A stretch of 64,000 nt of DNA from Capitulum mitella (lineage: Eukaryota; Arthropoda; Thecostraca; Pollicipedomorpha; Pollicipedidae). This document shows, piece by piece, positions 1 to 12,250 of this stretch. Where the stretch lies: NCBI GenBank assembly GCA_030062745.1, contig CP099842.1:1984001-2048000 (forward strand), in the 5' to 3' direction. The notes below the pieces were generated by a model, which was not told the DNA's origin, did no database searches, and worked only from the letters and a program-made list of their open reading frames with translations. The position numbers were made by a program, and so were the translations under genes. The first letter of the stretch is position 1; each line of letters begins with the position of its first letter.

Positions 1-79
1 AGACATTTTTCTTTTACTCTCAATATGGCGAAAAATGGCCTGAGGTGCCTCCCAAAAACGTTGCCTGGCTCCGCCCCTG
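1..79. mobile_element. End of a hAT-like element cut by the window edge (tentative)
   Basis: Bases 64-79 read CCTGGCTCCGCCCCTG, the reverse complement of a CAGGGGCGGAGCCAGG terminus like that of the element at 62333-62489. The rest of the element would lie left of base 1. A related-looking G-run and inverted GGGGCGGATTCCGCCCC segment at 191-218 may belong to a neighbouring relic. Confidence 0.35.
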
Positions 80-1433
80 AGCAAAATAGAATTTTGAAAT
101 TTTGTCACAGCACGTAGAAAGAATAGCTAGGAAAAGTCACCAAGTTTCGTGAAGCTGCGTTAAAAAGCCTGGAATTGATAAGCAAAAAACCCGGGGGGGG
201 GGGCGGATTCCGCCCCCACTGCGGGAATAGGGTTAAAGAATGAGATGAAGAATAAAGGTTAAAGAATTAAAGAATGAGAAATCCGTCAACATGTTTATAA
301 TGCGCGTTTATATGGAGGAACCAGATCAAACTTTTGGGACGAAAAATGTTTTTGGAACACATATTTTTTGGCGTTCTTCAACATGAAAAACAGCTTCACT
401 GACCCTGATGTTGACTCACATGGCTTATTCTGGGGCCAGAATCAATGCAGTAAAACAGTTTCATGGGTGCACACGTCATGGCTCGGCATCTTGACGTCAC
501 CAGCATTGTATACTTTAGCTTGGACCGTTGTCCCGCCTTTGGCAACGGCTACGCAGATGTCGCCGGAGCTTCTCGTCAGAATTATTCGTCCTAGTCGTAG
601 AAACGTGGGGGCCGGGGGTCATGTCCTCCACTTTCTAGAACCTTAACATTAGTCCAATGGAAGAAAACGTCTTTCCCCCACTTTTTGGATCCTCCCATGC
701 TTCTGCTGTACATACATTGTCTATCTGACATACATACATTGTCTGAGGCACTGGAGCTTTCTAAAAGCCTCTGAATGGAAACCTGAGCCGACTGCCCGAC
801 CAGGGACGGTCTTCTCCGGACGGATCGCCTGACCGCACGGTGACACCGCTCCGCCGGCCGCGTCTAACCACGGTCCGTGCACGCTGTCCCCCGTCTGGCG
901 CCACTGACCTCGAGCACCCGCCTCCGCGCGGTGTCCGCCGTCGCCGCGCTGCAGCCCGGCGGGGGCGGCAGGAGACCCCGGTCGGCCCGCTAATGCCCGC
1001 GGGGCACACACCGGCGGCCGCCGCTTCCCAGAACCGCGGCCGAACGCGCGCAGTGCACGGCACTCGGAACGGGTACAACACGGTGGTCATGACAGGCGGT
1101 GTACAGTGCGGCTGGCAGTCGGTGCAGGAGCTGGGTCGGCATTTGGCACGGCGCATGTTGGAGAAAGTTATGTCGCTTCTCGGAGTCTTGAAAATTTATT
1201 TTCCCCTGTGACTCAAAATAATTTGGATAAGCAAGTGGACAGCTACGGACTGTGCAAAGACAGGCCACGATCATTTTTCCATGACCATGTTCTCCCACCG
1301 CTAGATTGTTTGAAAACTTTAATGAGCTTTAAACGTTTTGTTTTGAAGTTTACGAATGCTCCATAGAAGGCGAGGAAGAAATACGGCGTGGGCAGTGAAC
1401 AGTATTGTATGTATATGCCACTGAGATATACTT

Positions 1434-1491
1434 AACTATACCTGCCTATGCCTTACCTATCTAACTATACCTGCCTATGCCTTACCTATCT
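1434..1491. repeat. 29-bp unit repeated twice
   Basis: AACTATACCTGCCTATG and the following bases recur with 29-bp spacing (starts at 1434 and 1463), and related CTATACCTGCC/CTGCCTATAC motifs continue to about 1545. Confidence 0.85.
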
Positions 1492-2599
1492 ATATTTTTA
1501 CCTACGTATGTTGGCCTGTACCAGCAGGTATGCCTGCCTATACTGTCGCATTCACTAGAGCGAGGTTAATCAACATATCACATTTGCACAAGATTTTGAA
1601 CGCGAGAAAGCTGTGATTCAGATATTTTCTTATACTTTTTCCACACACAAGTGTCTTTCAACCTTTGGATTTCCTGGAAGTTTTCTGCCACGGAAGACGA
1701 ATTCACGTCCAGCTGCCGAGAATGCGCGGTAAGGCATGACACTGCAAAGTAATATGAAGCTTTTTGTTTCCCTCATGCTGATATTCATACTCACTGCTGG
1801 TTTAGCGCACGTTTGCAATGAAAGACAAAATTTGAACGACAGTATGTCGAGCCTAAGTTAACTATGGTTTCGAAATGGAATTTTCATTTGCCCGCGTTCC
1901 TCTAGTTATCGGTGCCGCCAATTTGGATACCGAGTCGTTGAGTGAAAGGAAAATCTGTGGCAATTGACAACACTACATGTGATGCTACTGCTGGTACGAA
2001 CTGATGAAGTACGGTGTTTTCTGGGACTTTCATCGTAGGATTGGGCAGGGTGTCCGTATTGACATTTTGATCGGTCCTTTATTGGCATTTCATTCGGTTG
2101 CCTCTGTCACGTTACATTGCAACGCCACTGGGATGGCAAAAAAGAGATTATCTTTCCGTTGCATAAATGCTCTTGAGAGTCCACTGTCAACAAACTCGTA
2201 AGCCTACAAAAATCGAGCAAGCGGGGAACGGCTACTCATAGCGTTTGTGCATACCGCATCAGAACGGCATTGTAACTGCATTGGCGTTGTGCAATTTCGA
2301 CTCGTTGCGTGCAGTTCGAAGTGTTCATGCTGTAGGAGCATGCAAATGTGACGAAATTCATCATTCGTACTACTCCATTTGAAACGCTAATACACCCACT
2401 CAAATGACGTTTCTGCCTTTACATAAACCCAGGCGAATGAAATTCTTCATCGGTGAGCCAATGAAAAAAATTGCTCAGTAATGGTGGGATAATGGCTCGA
2501 TACAAATGCCCTTTTTAACTCAGAGGGACCGTTTCGCACCACTGGCCTCCGGTTCCCTCTGTCTGTTTTTCTGTTCGTCACTCTGTCTGCCTTTTCGTC

Positions 2600-2802
<203 letters not shown>

Positions 2803-2931
2803 ATACCTGCCTGGCCGGTTGTTGCAGAACTATGCCGTAAATGATGCACTGAATGGCTTTGTTGTTTTACATTACGATAGCACTAGCACTTTCGTAGACT
2901 GCAGCGCACATGTGTACGCACAGGCGCCTGG

Positions 2932-2978
2932 GCCGAAGGGTAATTCCCAGCAGGCACTGCTGGGAATTACCCTTCGGC
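2932..2978. repeat. Perfect 22-bp inverted repeat with 3-base loop
   Basis: The arms 2932-2953 and 2957-2978 are exact reverse complements (outer part GCCGAAGGGTAATTCC), separated only by GCA. There is no T-tail and no gene beside it, so a transcription-terminator role is not suggested. Confidence 0.95.
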
Positions 2979-5929
2979 AGTTTAAAGTTGCCCTCCAATT
3001 CTCCTCATTCCGCCGAATCGTGCCACAGAAAATCTTTTTCATTCCAATTTTCTTGGCGTTTAGCAATATCTCTTTTATCCCAGCAACAGCTCATTATCTT
3101 AGCTTAGACTGGGTATGCATTCAAAAACCATTTCATTCTTTGAGTTTGTTTCCAAGCAGTGCGGACATTCAGATTTGTTTTCTGTGTGTTTGCTTGTCGG
3201 GAAGCAGATGGGACCCAAGGGTCCAATCGGAAAACCGCGGTCACGTATTTACGCTTCGTATTGTGATGGCTCTTAGAAACGAGGAAGCCATCCACGCTGC
3301 GCATTGCAGCAGTCCTGAAGCAAAGCTCCTCCGAACTCGAAGATTCTCTGAGAGACCAGCGAGTAGTAAACATGAAGTTCCCATCGGATAACCGTTAGGG
3401 CCGTAGTTTGAACTATTAAATGATCAACTGTAAATCTCACGTGGCGTTTCTAGCCGCGCCGAGCGCCGTTACCGGCAGTGACTTCAGCTATGGCCGCTAT
3501 CAGTGGCTGGATGGCCTGAAGGTTCCGAGAAACGCGAATTGGCATTCGCCGTTCATAACAGCCCGGAATGCGGAGGATCCGCAGGCCTCAGCGACAGGTC
3601 AGGATGGCTGGCGGTCTCTGTAATCGGGTGTTCGCGAACAAGACACAATGAGAAGACGAAGGTGTCCAGACCGGGCATCACTGGCCGAATATTGGGCAAT
3701 GCAGTCCGCGTAACACGCATTCCCCAAAGCCCTGCACGTTTACGACTCGCTGATGCGGTCCACTCTGGGCTAGCGGCTGCACGAGACAGGCCCCGCCGTA
3801 GCGCCGCCTCCTTCCACGCTGTTGGCCGGCGAGCGGACGTCAGCCCCACGCGAACGCACGGAGCGTACGCGGGACGGGCGCTCGCCGTCCACCGCGTCGA
3901 TTGAGACGCGGACCGCCGTACATAATAACACCAACCGCACGGGGTCGCGGGGTCCTGACGGTGGCATACCGATCGCCACAGCTGTTGCGTTTGCTGAATT
4001 AATCACCAGCCGATGTCAGCTGCAACCGAGCCAATGCACTTCGCCGCCGGAAACCGTCAGAACGCGTGCCCTTCTTTTCCGGTGATGACGGCGCGGGAGC
4101 AACGCTGCCGGCGGCGGTGTCGCGTGCAACAAAGGCACAGGTCCGTTCCCGTGAGTTCGCACCTGCCCCCCGCCCCCTCACCTGTCGGGCCCCCTTCGGC
4201 GGGAGCGGGGAGGGGCATTACGCGCCCTTCCAGTCCAGCTGTGCCCCCCCTGCCCCAGTCACGTGGGGTTCAAATACGCCGCCGAGGGGCAAAAACGCGT
4301 CAATACGCACGCCATTGATCATTCCTTCTCGGGCGACTTATTAAACTGCGCGCAAATAATCGTTAGTGAATTGGCATTGGCGCAAAAAGTCGATACGGCT
4401 GCTGTCACGCCGCGTTACGCTGGAAATGCGCGCGTGCGTGGCGGCGGCCGACGGCCGGCGGCAGCAGCGGCGAGGGCCGGGGGTCTGGACTGAGGCTGAG
4501 GCTGAGGGGAGAAACTGGCCAGGCTTAGCGGTCCATACGCAGGCGGAGGCGAGCAAATGCAACGGCAGCGAGGAACTGAATCATCGGGTCATATTTTTGT
4601 CGTCGTTCAGTCCGCTTAGGAGGGCACTGTGGAGGAAGTCAGCTCAAAACGGGCGAACACCGAGAGATACAATGTTTGGATGGCTAACCTGTTTCTTAGA
4701 ATCTACGGCTTATTAAACTGCGCTCACTGCTCATGAGCTCCGAGTGAGCTCTTGAAACATTTCTGGGAGTGATCCCTCCATGACGAACCTTTCCTTGCCG
4801 CAACGATCGCGTCCCTTCACTTTCGCCAGTTCTTCACGTCTACCCTCAGCCGCGCACGCCGCTCCCAGAGTGCCACTGTCGCCACTCCCCGACTGTCACT
4901 CGACTGCAACGGCCGGGGCAGACGACGTCCAGCCCCCCCCCCCCCTCCGGGGCGGTGGCCGGTGCTTTCTGCGGCACGCAGGTGGGCGCCGAGATCGCGT
5001 GAGGCTGAGCGGCCATTTGGGATCCATTTGCTTTCGCCGGCCGGCCGGCGCCACTGCTGTCCGATAGCGCCATTATCTCCGGCTGCGGGCGGTGTATCGG
5101 CTTTTTCAGATTCCGGTGCGGGACCGGCGTTCACGTGGAAGCGCCGGCGACGGTGCTGGACGGGATGGCACGTCTCACTCCATGGCGCCCCTCGTCGGGT
5201 GTGGCCAGAACTTGCGCTCACGAGCTCGCAAGGCGCACACTTCATTTACGTCACGAATCGTAACGCGTGTCGTAGGAAGGCTGTCTCGACGCAAAGACCA
5301 GTGGTCTCCTCGCTGCAGAATTTCCCGTCGGCGCTGCGCCGTTAGCCGGCCGTTGGCTCCTGCCGAGACGGACGGTCGGCCCTGTTATTACGTCCCGCGG
5401 CGGAGACGGAGAGCCGGTGGCGGCGGCGGCGGCGGCAGCTCGTCTCGTCTGTCGTGCGCGACGCGACGGCCTCCGCCGCCGCCGGCGTTGCCATGGAGAG
5501 ATCGAAACGGCGCCGGAGCGTGTCGACGGCGGCGGCTCATCAAATAGTGATGGCCGGCGGCCGGGCGGAGCCGCCGGCCGGCGCCGCCGCAGCTGGCGAC
5601 CGCCGCCCGGCTGGCGACGGGAGCCGGTGACCGGACGCCGGTGCCGGGGTCTGGGGCCGGGGACTGGTGCTCAGAGACTGGTGTTGGGTCCCAGTGCCCT
5701 GATATTTCTGCGGGGTCTCCTTCGCTTCCGGTGCTTGGTGATTGTCGCCGGGGTTTTGCCTGGGAAGTGGTGCCGGAGGCTGGTGTCGGGGACTGGAGCG
5801 AGGGACAGGGACAGGACTGCCCCAGCATCTCTAGGTCCTTGGGTGATGATGGTTGACTGACGGATATATGCTGATTGTTGACGGAAGGGCAGGTGAACGG
5901 TGGATACCGAAAATCGGTAAAGTGATTTA

Positions 5930-6240
5930 AGCTGGAACACTGGTGACGATTGGCTGGTGACCAGCAGATGACGATGGGTGGCCGGTGACGAGCGACTGGT
6001 GATTGATGACTGGTGACAGGTGGCTGTTGACGGATGACTGGGCCACTGTTCGTGGCTGGCCAATGACAGGCGACTGGTGATGAGCAACTGGTGACGGATG
6101 ACTGGCAACTAGTGGAGGTGACTGGTATTCGACTGGTAGCGGGTGACTGGTGCCGAGTGGCTGGTGATTGGCGACCGTTGACAGATGGATGGTGACAGAC
6201 GACTGATGACTGGCGGCCAGTGGCAGGTAAATGGTGCTGG
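5930..6240. repeat. Degenerate TGACTGG-rich short tandem repeat
   Basis: Motifs of the form GACTGGTGA, GGTGACTGG and TGACGGATGACTGG recur at irregular spacing throughout. The region keeps a 316-codon minus-strand frame open (5388-6338) that is rich in His, Ser, Pro and Thr and looks like repeat translation. Confidence 0.7.
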
Positions 6241-8204
6241 TCGACTGTGACTGATACCAGGAATTTCCACATTCGGCCGCGATTCAAAGAGTCCGTGGGC
6301 GATGGAGTGTTGCACGTCTTCGTGACCATGTGGGCCACAAACGGTCGAGACTTGTTCTCCCAGCGAGTCAGGGAGAGTGCCGTTTTCTCACCCGCCCGAG
6401 TATGCGGTGGGTCATGGAACGACTCTGAAATTCAGGCAGGCGCCGTACACTTTCGAGATCTAGGGAGATGTGAAGAAAGCGCAGTCGATCCAAGACGAGT
6501 GGAAACTTCAAAAGGGCGCGAAGGACATAGGACACATTTTCCATTCGACCTTGTCCATGGCGATCTGGCTCCAAACGCATGCAGCACGTTAGGAACCCTC
6601 CATCCTGTGCGCGCCTGTTCTAAATAAAATCGCCGTCCCGTTGCAGCGAAAGATATCGGAATAAATTTCCCATGTGTTGCCATGAATCAACACAGCGGCG
6701 CCAAAGGTTAGCGCGCTTCCGTACATCCGTGTTCGGGGCTCCTGGCACATCCGCTGTGGTTTCCGCGGTGACCACGGTGACAAGCGTCATTTCCGGTGGC
6801 GTTGGTGAGCCAGGACAGTCCAACCGATAGCAGCCGCTCGATGGTATCACCTGGTCATCTGCCAGGAACCGGGGTGACAGCTCACGCCTCAGCCGTCTCC
6901 GCGGTCAACCAGACGGCGTACCAGACGCACTTGAGACGATAACAAAACCGGTGTCGATGTGAAAGTTTGCCCTGAATGTCCGATTCCCCCTGACGCACAT
7001 CATGGTTTATCAAATGCAGTTTCTTTTTTTTAGGCGAGGAAGTGACTATGAGAATCTCAAGCTCGTGTGACTGGACGCAACCACTGAAGTCAATGAAAAT
7101 GGCGTGGCTCATGCCGAAAGTAAATGAATGAAAGTCACCGAGGAAGCAAAAAGTTTTTTCTCCTTATCCAGGCCTGATATTCACGTGCCATGTGATTGGC
7201 GTACAGATCAAAGTTAAAGAGCAGGACGGGGATTCGTATCACTCAGAGATCATCACTGAGGAGATCATCACAGAGATCATCTCTGCGATCTCGCTTGTTG
7301 GCCACCGCTGCTGGGCTCTGGAACTATCAGAACCACGCTGCGATTTACGGCTCTCCTGGAACCGATAATCTGTGTTCAAGAAGCCACGGCTGGGACTTGG
7401 CGTGCACGACTGTCCCGTCCGGAATGTTATCGCGCGCCCTTGACCCTTCCATTTCCGGCGACACAGTCTGGAAGAAAGCGGCCAACTTGGTTTGAAAATG
7501 CCCATACAATCATCCATGGTGACATTTATTCATTGATAATGGCGGTATGTGGGATTAAACTCAGCAGTTCGCCGGACGAAGAAAATAATGAAATTGTGCA
7601 AGTCAAGAATCTGTTTTCTTAATGGTTCCGTCCCATTTTGCGCCCGTCAATCATTCTATAATATGCAGTCGTCGGGCGGCTAAGGAAAGACGTGTCGTCA
7701 AAGCCCAATCTACGATGATGGCTGCTTTACGCACAATGGGTATAACGTTGGACGGAAGCATGTAGTGATTAATCGTGTATGTTTCTTACGTAAACTTTTT
7801 AGTGCGTCATATTTATGGGTTGTTCGTAATGTCTTCCCATCAACCATACGAACGGTCGAGTTTTAAGCAACGGTAAAACAGGCCTCGTCATGTCTCGGGA
7901 GATTTTCCTTTCTTTCCTTGCATTACAGTTTTTGTGGCCCACATCCACCCATGTGACGAGCTCACGTGAATACGAAACATAGCTATCGAACGCAGAGAGT
8001 GAGGCCATACCGGATCAGCGTGTGGCCACACGACTTGGCGCGCCGTCGAGAACGACTTCTAACTCAGCGGAGCCAGGTCTCTGACTCCAGAATGTCGAAT
8101 CGGTATCACTCCTGCCGTCGTGTACCGTCGGTAGCTGGAAAACGTCCGTAGCTGGAAACGTAGAAACGTAGAAAACGTAGCTGGAAAGCAAACCCCTGTT
8201 AGCA

Positions 8205-8595
8205 GGACAGGTACGAACAGCAGAATCTGGTACCTAGACAGGTCCGGACAGCAAACCCTGGTACCCGGACAGGTCTGGACAGCAGACCCTGGTGCCCAGA
8301 CAGGTCCGGATGGCAGACCCTGGTACCCGGACAAGTCTGATGTCTGGACAGCAGACCCTGGTATCCGGACAGGTACGGACAGCAGACCCTGGTGACCGGA
8401 CAGCTCCGGACAGCAGACCCTGGTGACCGGACAAGTGCGAACAGCAGACCCTGGTACTGTACAGGTTCGGACAGCGGACCTTGTTACTGGACAGGTCCGG
8501 ACAGTAGACCTTGGAATTCGGACAAGTGTGGACAGCAGACCCTGTTACCCAGACAGGTCCGGGCAGCAGCCCCCGCTACTCGGACAGGTGGGGAC
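8205..8595. repeat. 31-bp minisatellite, about 12 copies
   Basis: The unit contains GGACAGCAGACCCTGGTACC. Copies of the CAGCAGACCCTGG core start at 8249, 8280, 8311, 8349 and 8380, so the spacing is 31 bp with one 38-bp exception. Units become more diverged to the right. A short array of GTAGCTGGAAA-type repeats (8140-8185) lies just upstream. Confidence 0.95.
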
Positions 8596-11134
8596 TGGGC
8601 TCGCCGCAGCTGTCCGCCGCCACCGCCAGCTACTGACTCCGCCGCTGTAGGGGGGGGGGGATCGAGGCCCGCCCAGCTGCATGACCAGACGCGGCGGAGG
8701 TGGCGGGCGGCGTCGGTCGGTTTTGTGCCTGACAGGCGCTGTTTCCGGTCACATCTCACGGAGCTCACCTGACGGGCTGCGGGGACGGCAGACAGACGAC
8801 CTTCCACGTCTGGCCGGCCAGGTCAGCCCGTAAAACGGCGACGAACGAGGACGGAGTTCCTGTACGAGGACCCAGAGGTTCTGCGCCGGGGCAATATTGA
8901 TCATGGGTCAAGTTCGGCTCAGCGATTCGGCTGCGGATTGTCGTCTTTGGATTGGTTTGGTTTGCAGTGGAAATAAAAATGGCGGCAATCAACTTTTCTG
9001 CCAGGAAAGTTCCATGACATTTCTCATCAAGAGGCAACGGCTTTAACTCGACGCCGTCCACCCGTTAAAGTCTTAAAAGTCGTGACTGACCTATAACGCA
9101 TACTGTCTCTCGGGGGTAGTCCACACCATGTCCTCAGAATTTTGGCGTGACTACGTACCACCAAATTCAAATTTGCCAACAGCGAACCAGAACGTCTCTA
9201 CCTCATTCTCGACTGCCATGAATTTATGGGCCTTTGTCCTCATCTGATTAAAGTCCGCGGGGTTTAAGTGGCTCGATTGCAGCCAAGTGGCAATCTGGAA
9301 AATGGCTGGAAAGCTCCCTGAGCGCGAAATTACGGCTCGCCCTCCGGCATCTGGCCATTTGTGTGGTTTAAACACTTCGGGCCCATGGTCCCCGGGCTGA
9401 ACGTACTTGGGCGCTTCGGTCGCGTCAGTCTGCGCTGGAACGTAATGGAAACCTTCCATTGTCTGCGGTCGCCGTTTATTGCGAGGATGCCGGAAAAGGC
9501 CCATGAGAGCGGGATTGCAGACGGGCTAAGTGGCCGTACAAAATGTTGGGAGCAGCTAGCAACAGCTGAGGCGGAACAGCGTGAAACGATGCTGCTAACA
9601 GTGAACCTTAATTCGCCGGAATGGTTTTTGAGACATTTGACGAGTTGGCAAGTTCGCTGAGTGACGGATGCTAACGAACTGACTAAGCCATGGCTTAGAT
9701 GTATTTAAAAGCACTCGGTTCCAGTCCAGACTAAGGCACTCCTGAGCCCCTGCTGACCTCCACACCGTCCCCCCCTGTCGCCACGGGCCGGCCGTGATCA
9801 GGCCGGCGGCGCGCGACCGGACGCGGCGACCTTCCGGCGACCTCCGGCCAGGTCAGCCGGCGCCGGCGGCGGCATCGATCTCGCGCGGGCGCGCGCGCCG
9901 CGGCGGCGGGCGCGGCGCGCCGGCCGCGCCGGCCGGCCGCCGCCGCCAGTCGTGCCCGGTACGTCGGCCAGCCGGTCCGCGCCGCGCCCGCCGCCGTCCG
10001 CGCCGCGTCCGCCGCCGCTGCGCCATGTAACGCGCCGCCGGCCAGCCGCCGAGACAGTGCCATTCTAGTCAGTGCGTGGGCGTGAGGGATGCGATGCCTG
10101 GCGCAAGACTGCAGTCCTACATTCCTAGTCATGATGCCTATTTATTTAATCGTATTTATGATCTCACACACTACAGGTGAGTCCCCGCCCGGTATTCCGT
10201 TTGTTTCTTGTGGTTGATCGGTGTGCTCTTTTGTTTGCGCATCTGCGCAGTCGTTGTCTTCCATTGTCCTGGCCCGTATGACTACAATATATCAGTTTTA
10301 TTTCATTGCAGTTCTGGTGTGATGCCAATGCAATAGCGTTATCACGACATTCCAAGCCTCGTTGAAATCGGTAGGAGGCAATGCTTCAAGAAACCCATGT
10401 CGGTTTCACATTGATAAAATCCTGAAGCTCATTATTCACAAGCCGCCGTTCTGTTGCGTTTTTGTGGCCTCGGCCCGCCCGTCGGGCCTTCAATGGAGTA
10501 CATCCAATTGGCGAGACGGACTCGGGCCTCTGCCAAACAATTACGAAAACAGTCGGCGGCGAAGTGGTCTGGCGCTGGCTCTCAAAGGACGAACGAACGG
10601 CTCCAAAACTGGTTGCCCGCATGGTGTGCCGGTCATACGATTGCCGGGGGCTTTCGAGGGTAGGGAGAGGAAGGCGGTAATTTGCAACATTTCCTCTATT
10701 TACCTAAGGATTTGTAAACGTATGAAGTGGGTGCCTAAAGCAAAGTTTCAACTGGTGCCCTCAATGAATTGGTCTCATGAGGATTGCCTTGTCGGTATTT
10801 CATGGCCGAACTGTTTTTAAAAGGTGATCGTTGCCTTAGTGTATTGCTTAATACACAATATGTCGAGCACAACATGGGCTAAATCATGTTTCTTTCCCGA
10901 ATTTCTCTAAAGAACGTCGAGCTGTACGTCTGTGCGATTCCTGGAATGGTTTGCACATGACGCGTTGTTTATACCTTGCCAATTTGACATGCCGACGTGG
11001 CTGCCGCCGAGAAACTGCTCAGTTGCGCAGTCTATGCCGCAGTTTATCTTCGGCGTCGTCCAACAGTAAAACTTGCAATGCCATAAATCACCGGCGTCTG
11101 GAGCAGAGGCACGCAAGGCACGCGCGCCTTCACC

Positions 11135-11225
11135 TGAACATCAGAGGTAGCCTGTCGCCTGTCCTCCGAGGTCAGAGGTCGCCTGAGGTCATCAGAGGTC
11201 CATCAGAGGTCGCCTGTCCTCCGGC
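11135..11225. repeat. Short CATCAGAGGTCGCCTG tandem repeats
   Basis: CAGAGGT followed by CGCCTG or CATCAGAGG recurs five to six times in about 90 bp. Confidence 0.75.
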
Positions 11226-11854
11226 GGGCGGAGGGGGGGCCGACCGTTTGGTGCAGCTGGTCACGGGGAACAGATGTGTGGCGGCGTCCCTTGGAGCCGA
11301 CACTTGTCCGCACCCCCGCCGGCGGCCTTAGTAAGTGGCGGTCGGTTCCGCGATTGCGCTATCGTGTTTCTGTCGGCGCCGTCGTGTCGTGGCCGGCCGC
11401 CCAGCCGACGTCACGCGTCATTCCGACCGTCTGGAGAAAATGGGCGTGATGAGTGGACCGAAGCTGCGCCGCTGCCCGCGCTTCAACACACCCCACCGAT
11501 CGAGGAAAGAGCATTCCGATGGACTCGGCTGCGGTCTTCACCGGGCAGGCGTTCGCGATAGCATCGCCCTCGCTGTGGGCGAAACGGGCCCGCACCATGC
11601 ACGGGAATCCGGCTAGCAATCTGAATCGTTTCCGCGGTGAGCCGGGCGGTCCGAGCCGGCGTCCAGGCGCCGTGACGCGGGCCTGCTGCGGTCGTTCCCG
11701 GCACCGTCTGTCCGGTCCGGCGGCTGGGACTCTCCGGTCGGACCGCTGCCCGGCGGGGGGGGGACGGCCGGGCGGACGGCGGTCTGCAGTTTCAGCCGTC
11801 CGGCGTCCTTATCGATCTAGTAATTATAACGACCGGCTGTAGAGCAGCCGCACA

Positions 11855-12250
11855 TCCCGGCCGTCACAACTGGTGGTGGATTCTCTGCCGGTCGTCACAA
11901 CTGGCGGCGGGTTGTCTGTCGGCCGTCACAAATGGCGCTGGCTCCTCCTGCCGGCCGTCAAAACTGGTGGCGGGTCCTCTGCCGGTCGTCGCAATCGGTG
12001 CTGGGTCCTCTGCCGGTCGTCACAACTGGCGCTGGGTCCTCTGCCGGTCACAACTCGTGCTGCGTCGTCTGCCGGCCGTCACAGCTGCCGTTGAACTCTC
12101 TGCCGTCCTTCGCAACTGGCGGTGGATTCCCTGCCTTCCGCTCACGGCCGGTGGCGGGTCTTCTGCCTTGTGCTAGATCTGCCGGCCTCGGAAACTGGCG
12201 GCTAATCCTCAGACGGCCGTCAGAACAGTTGCTGAGCTCTCTGTCGGCCT
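11855..12250. repeat. 31-bp minisatellite built on GCCGGTCGTCACAACTGG
   Basis: Copies of CGTCACAA occur at 11893 and 11924, and variants continue at about 31-bp spacing with increasing decay towards 12.25 kb. The sequence is unrelated to the 8.2-kb array although the period is the same. Confidence 0.9.

Noticed and set aside
5388..6338. 316-codon minus-strand frame, the longest on the left side apart from NELL
   Set aside because: It is translated from degenerate TGACTGG repeats and GC-rich DNA, with a composition dominated by His, Ser, Pro and Thr and no recognisable domain.
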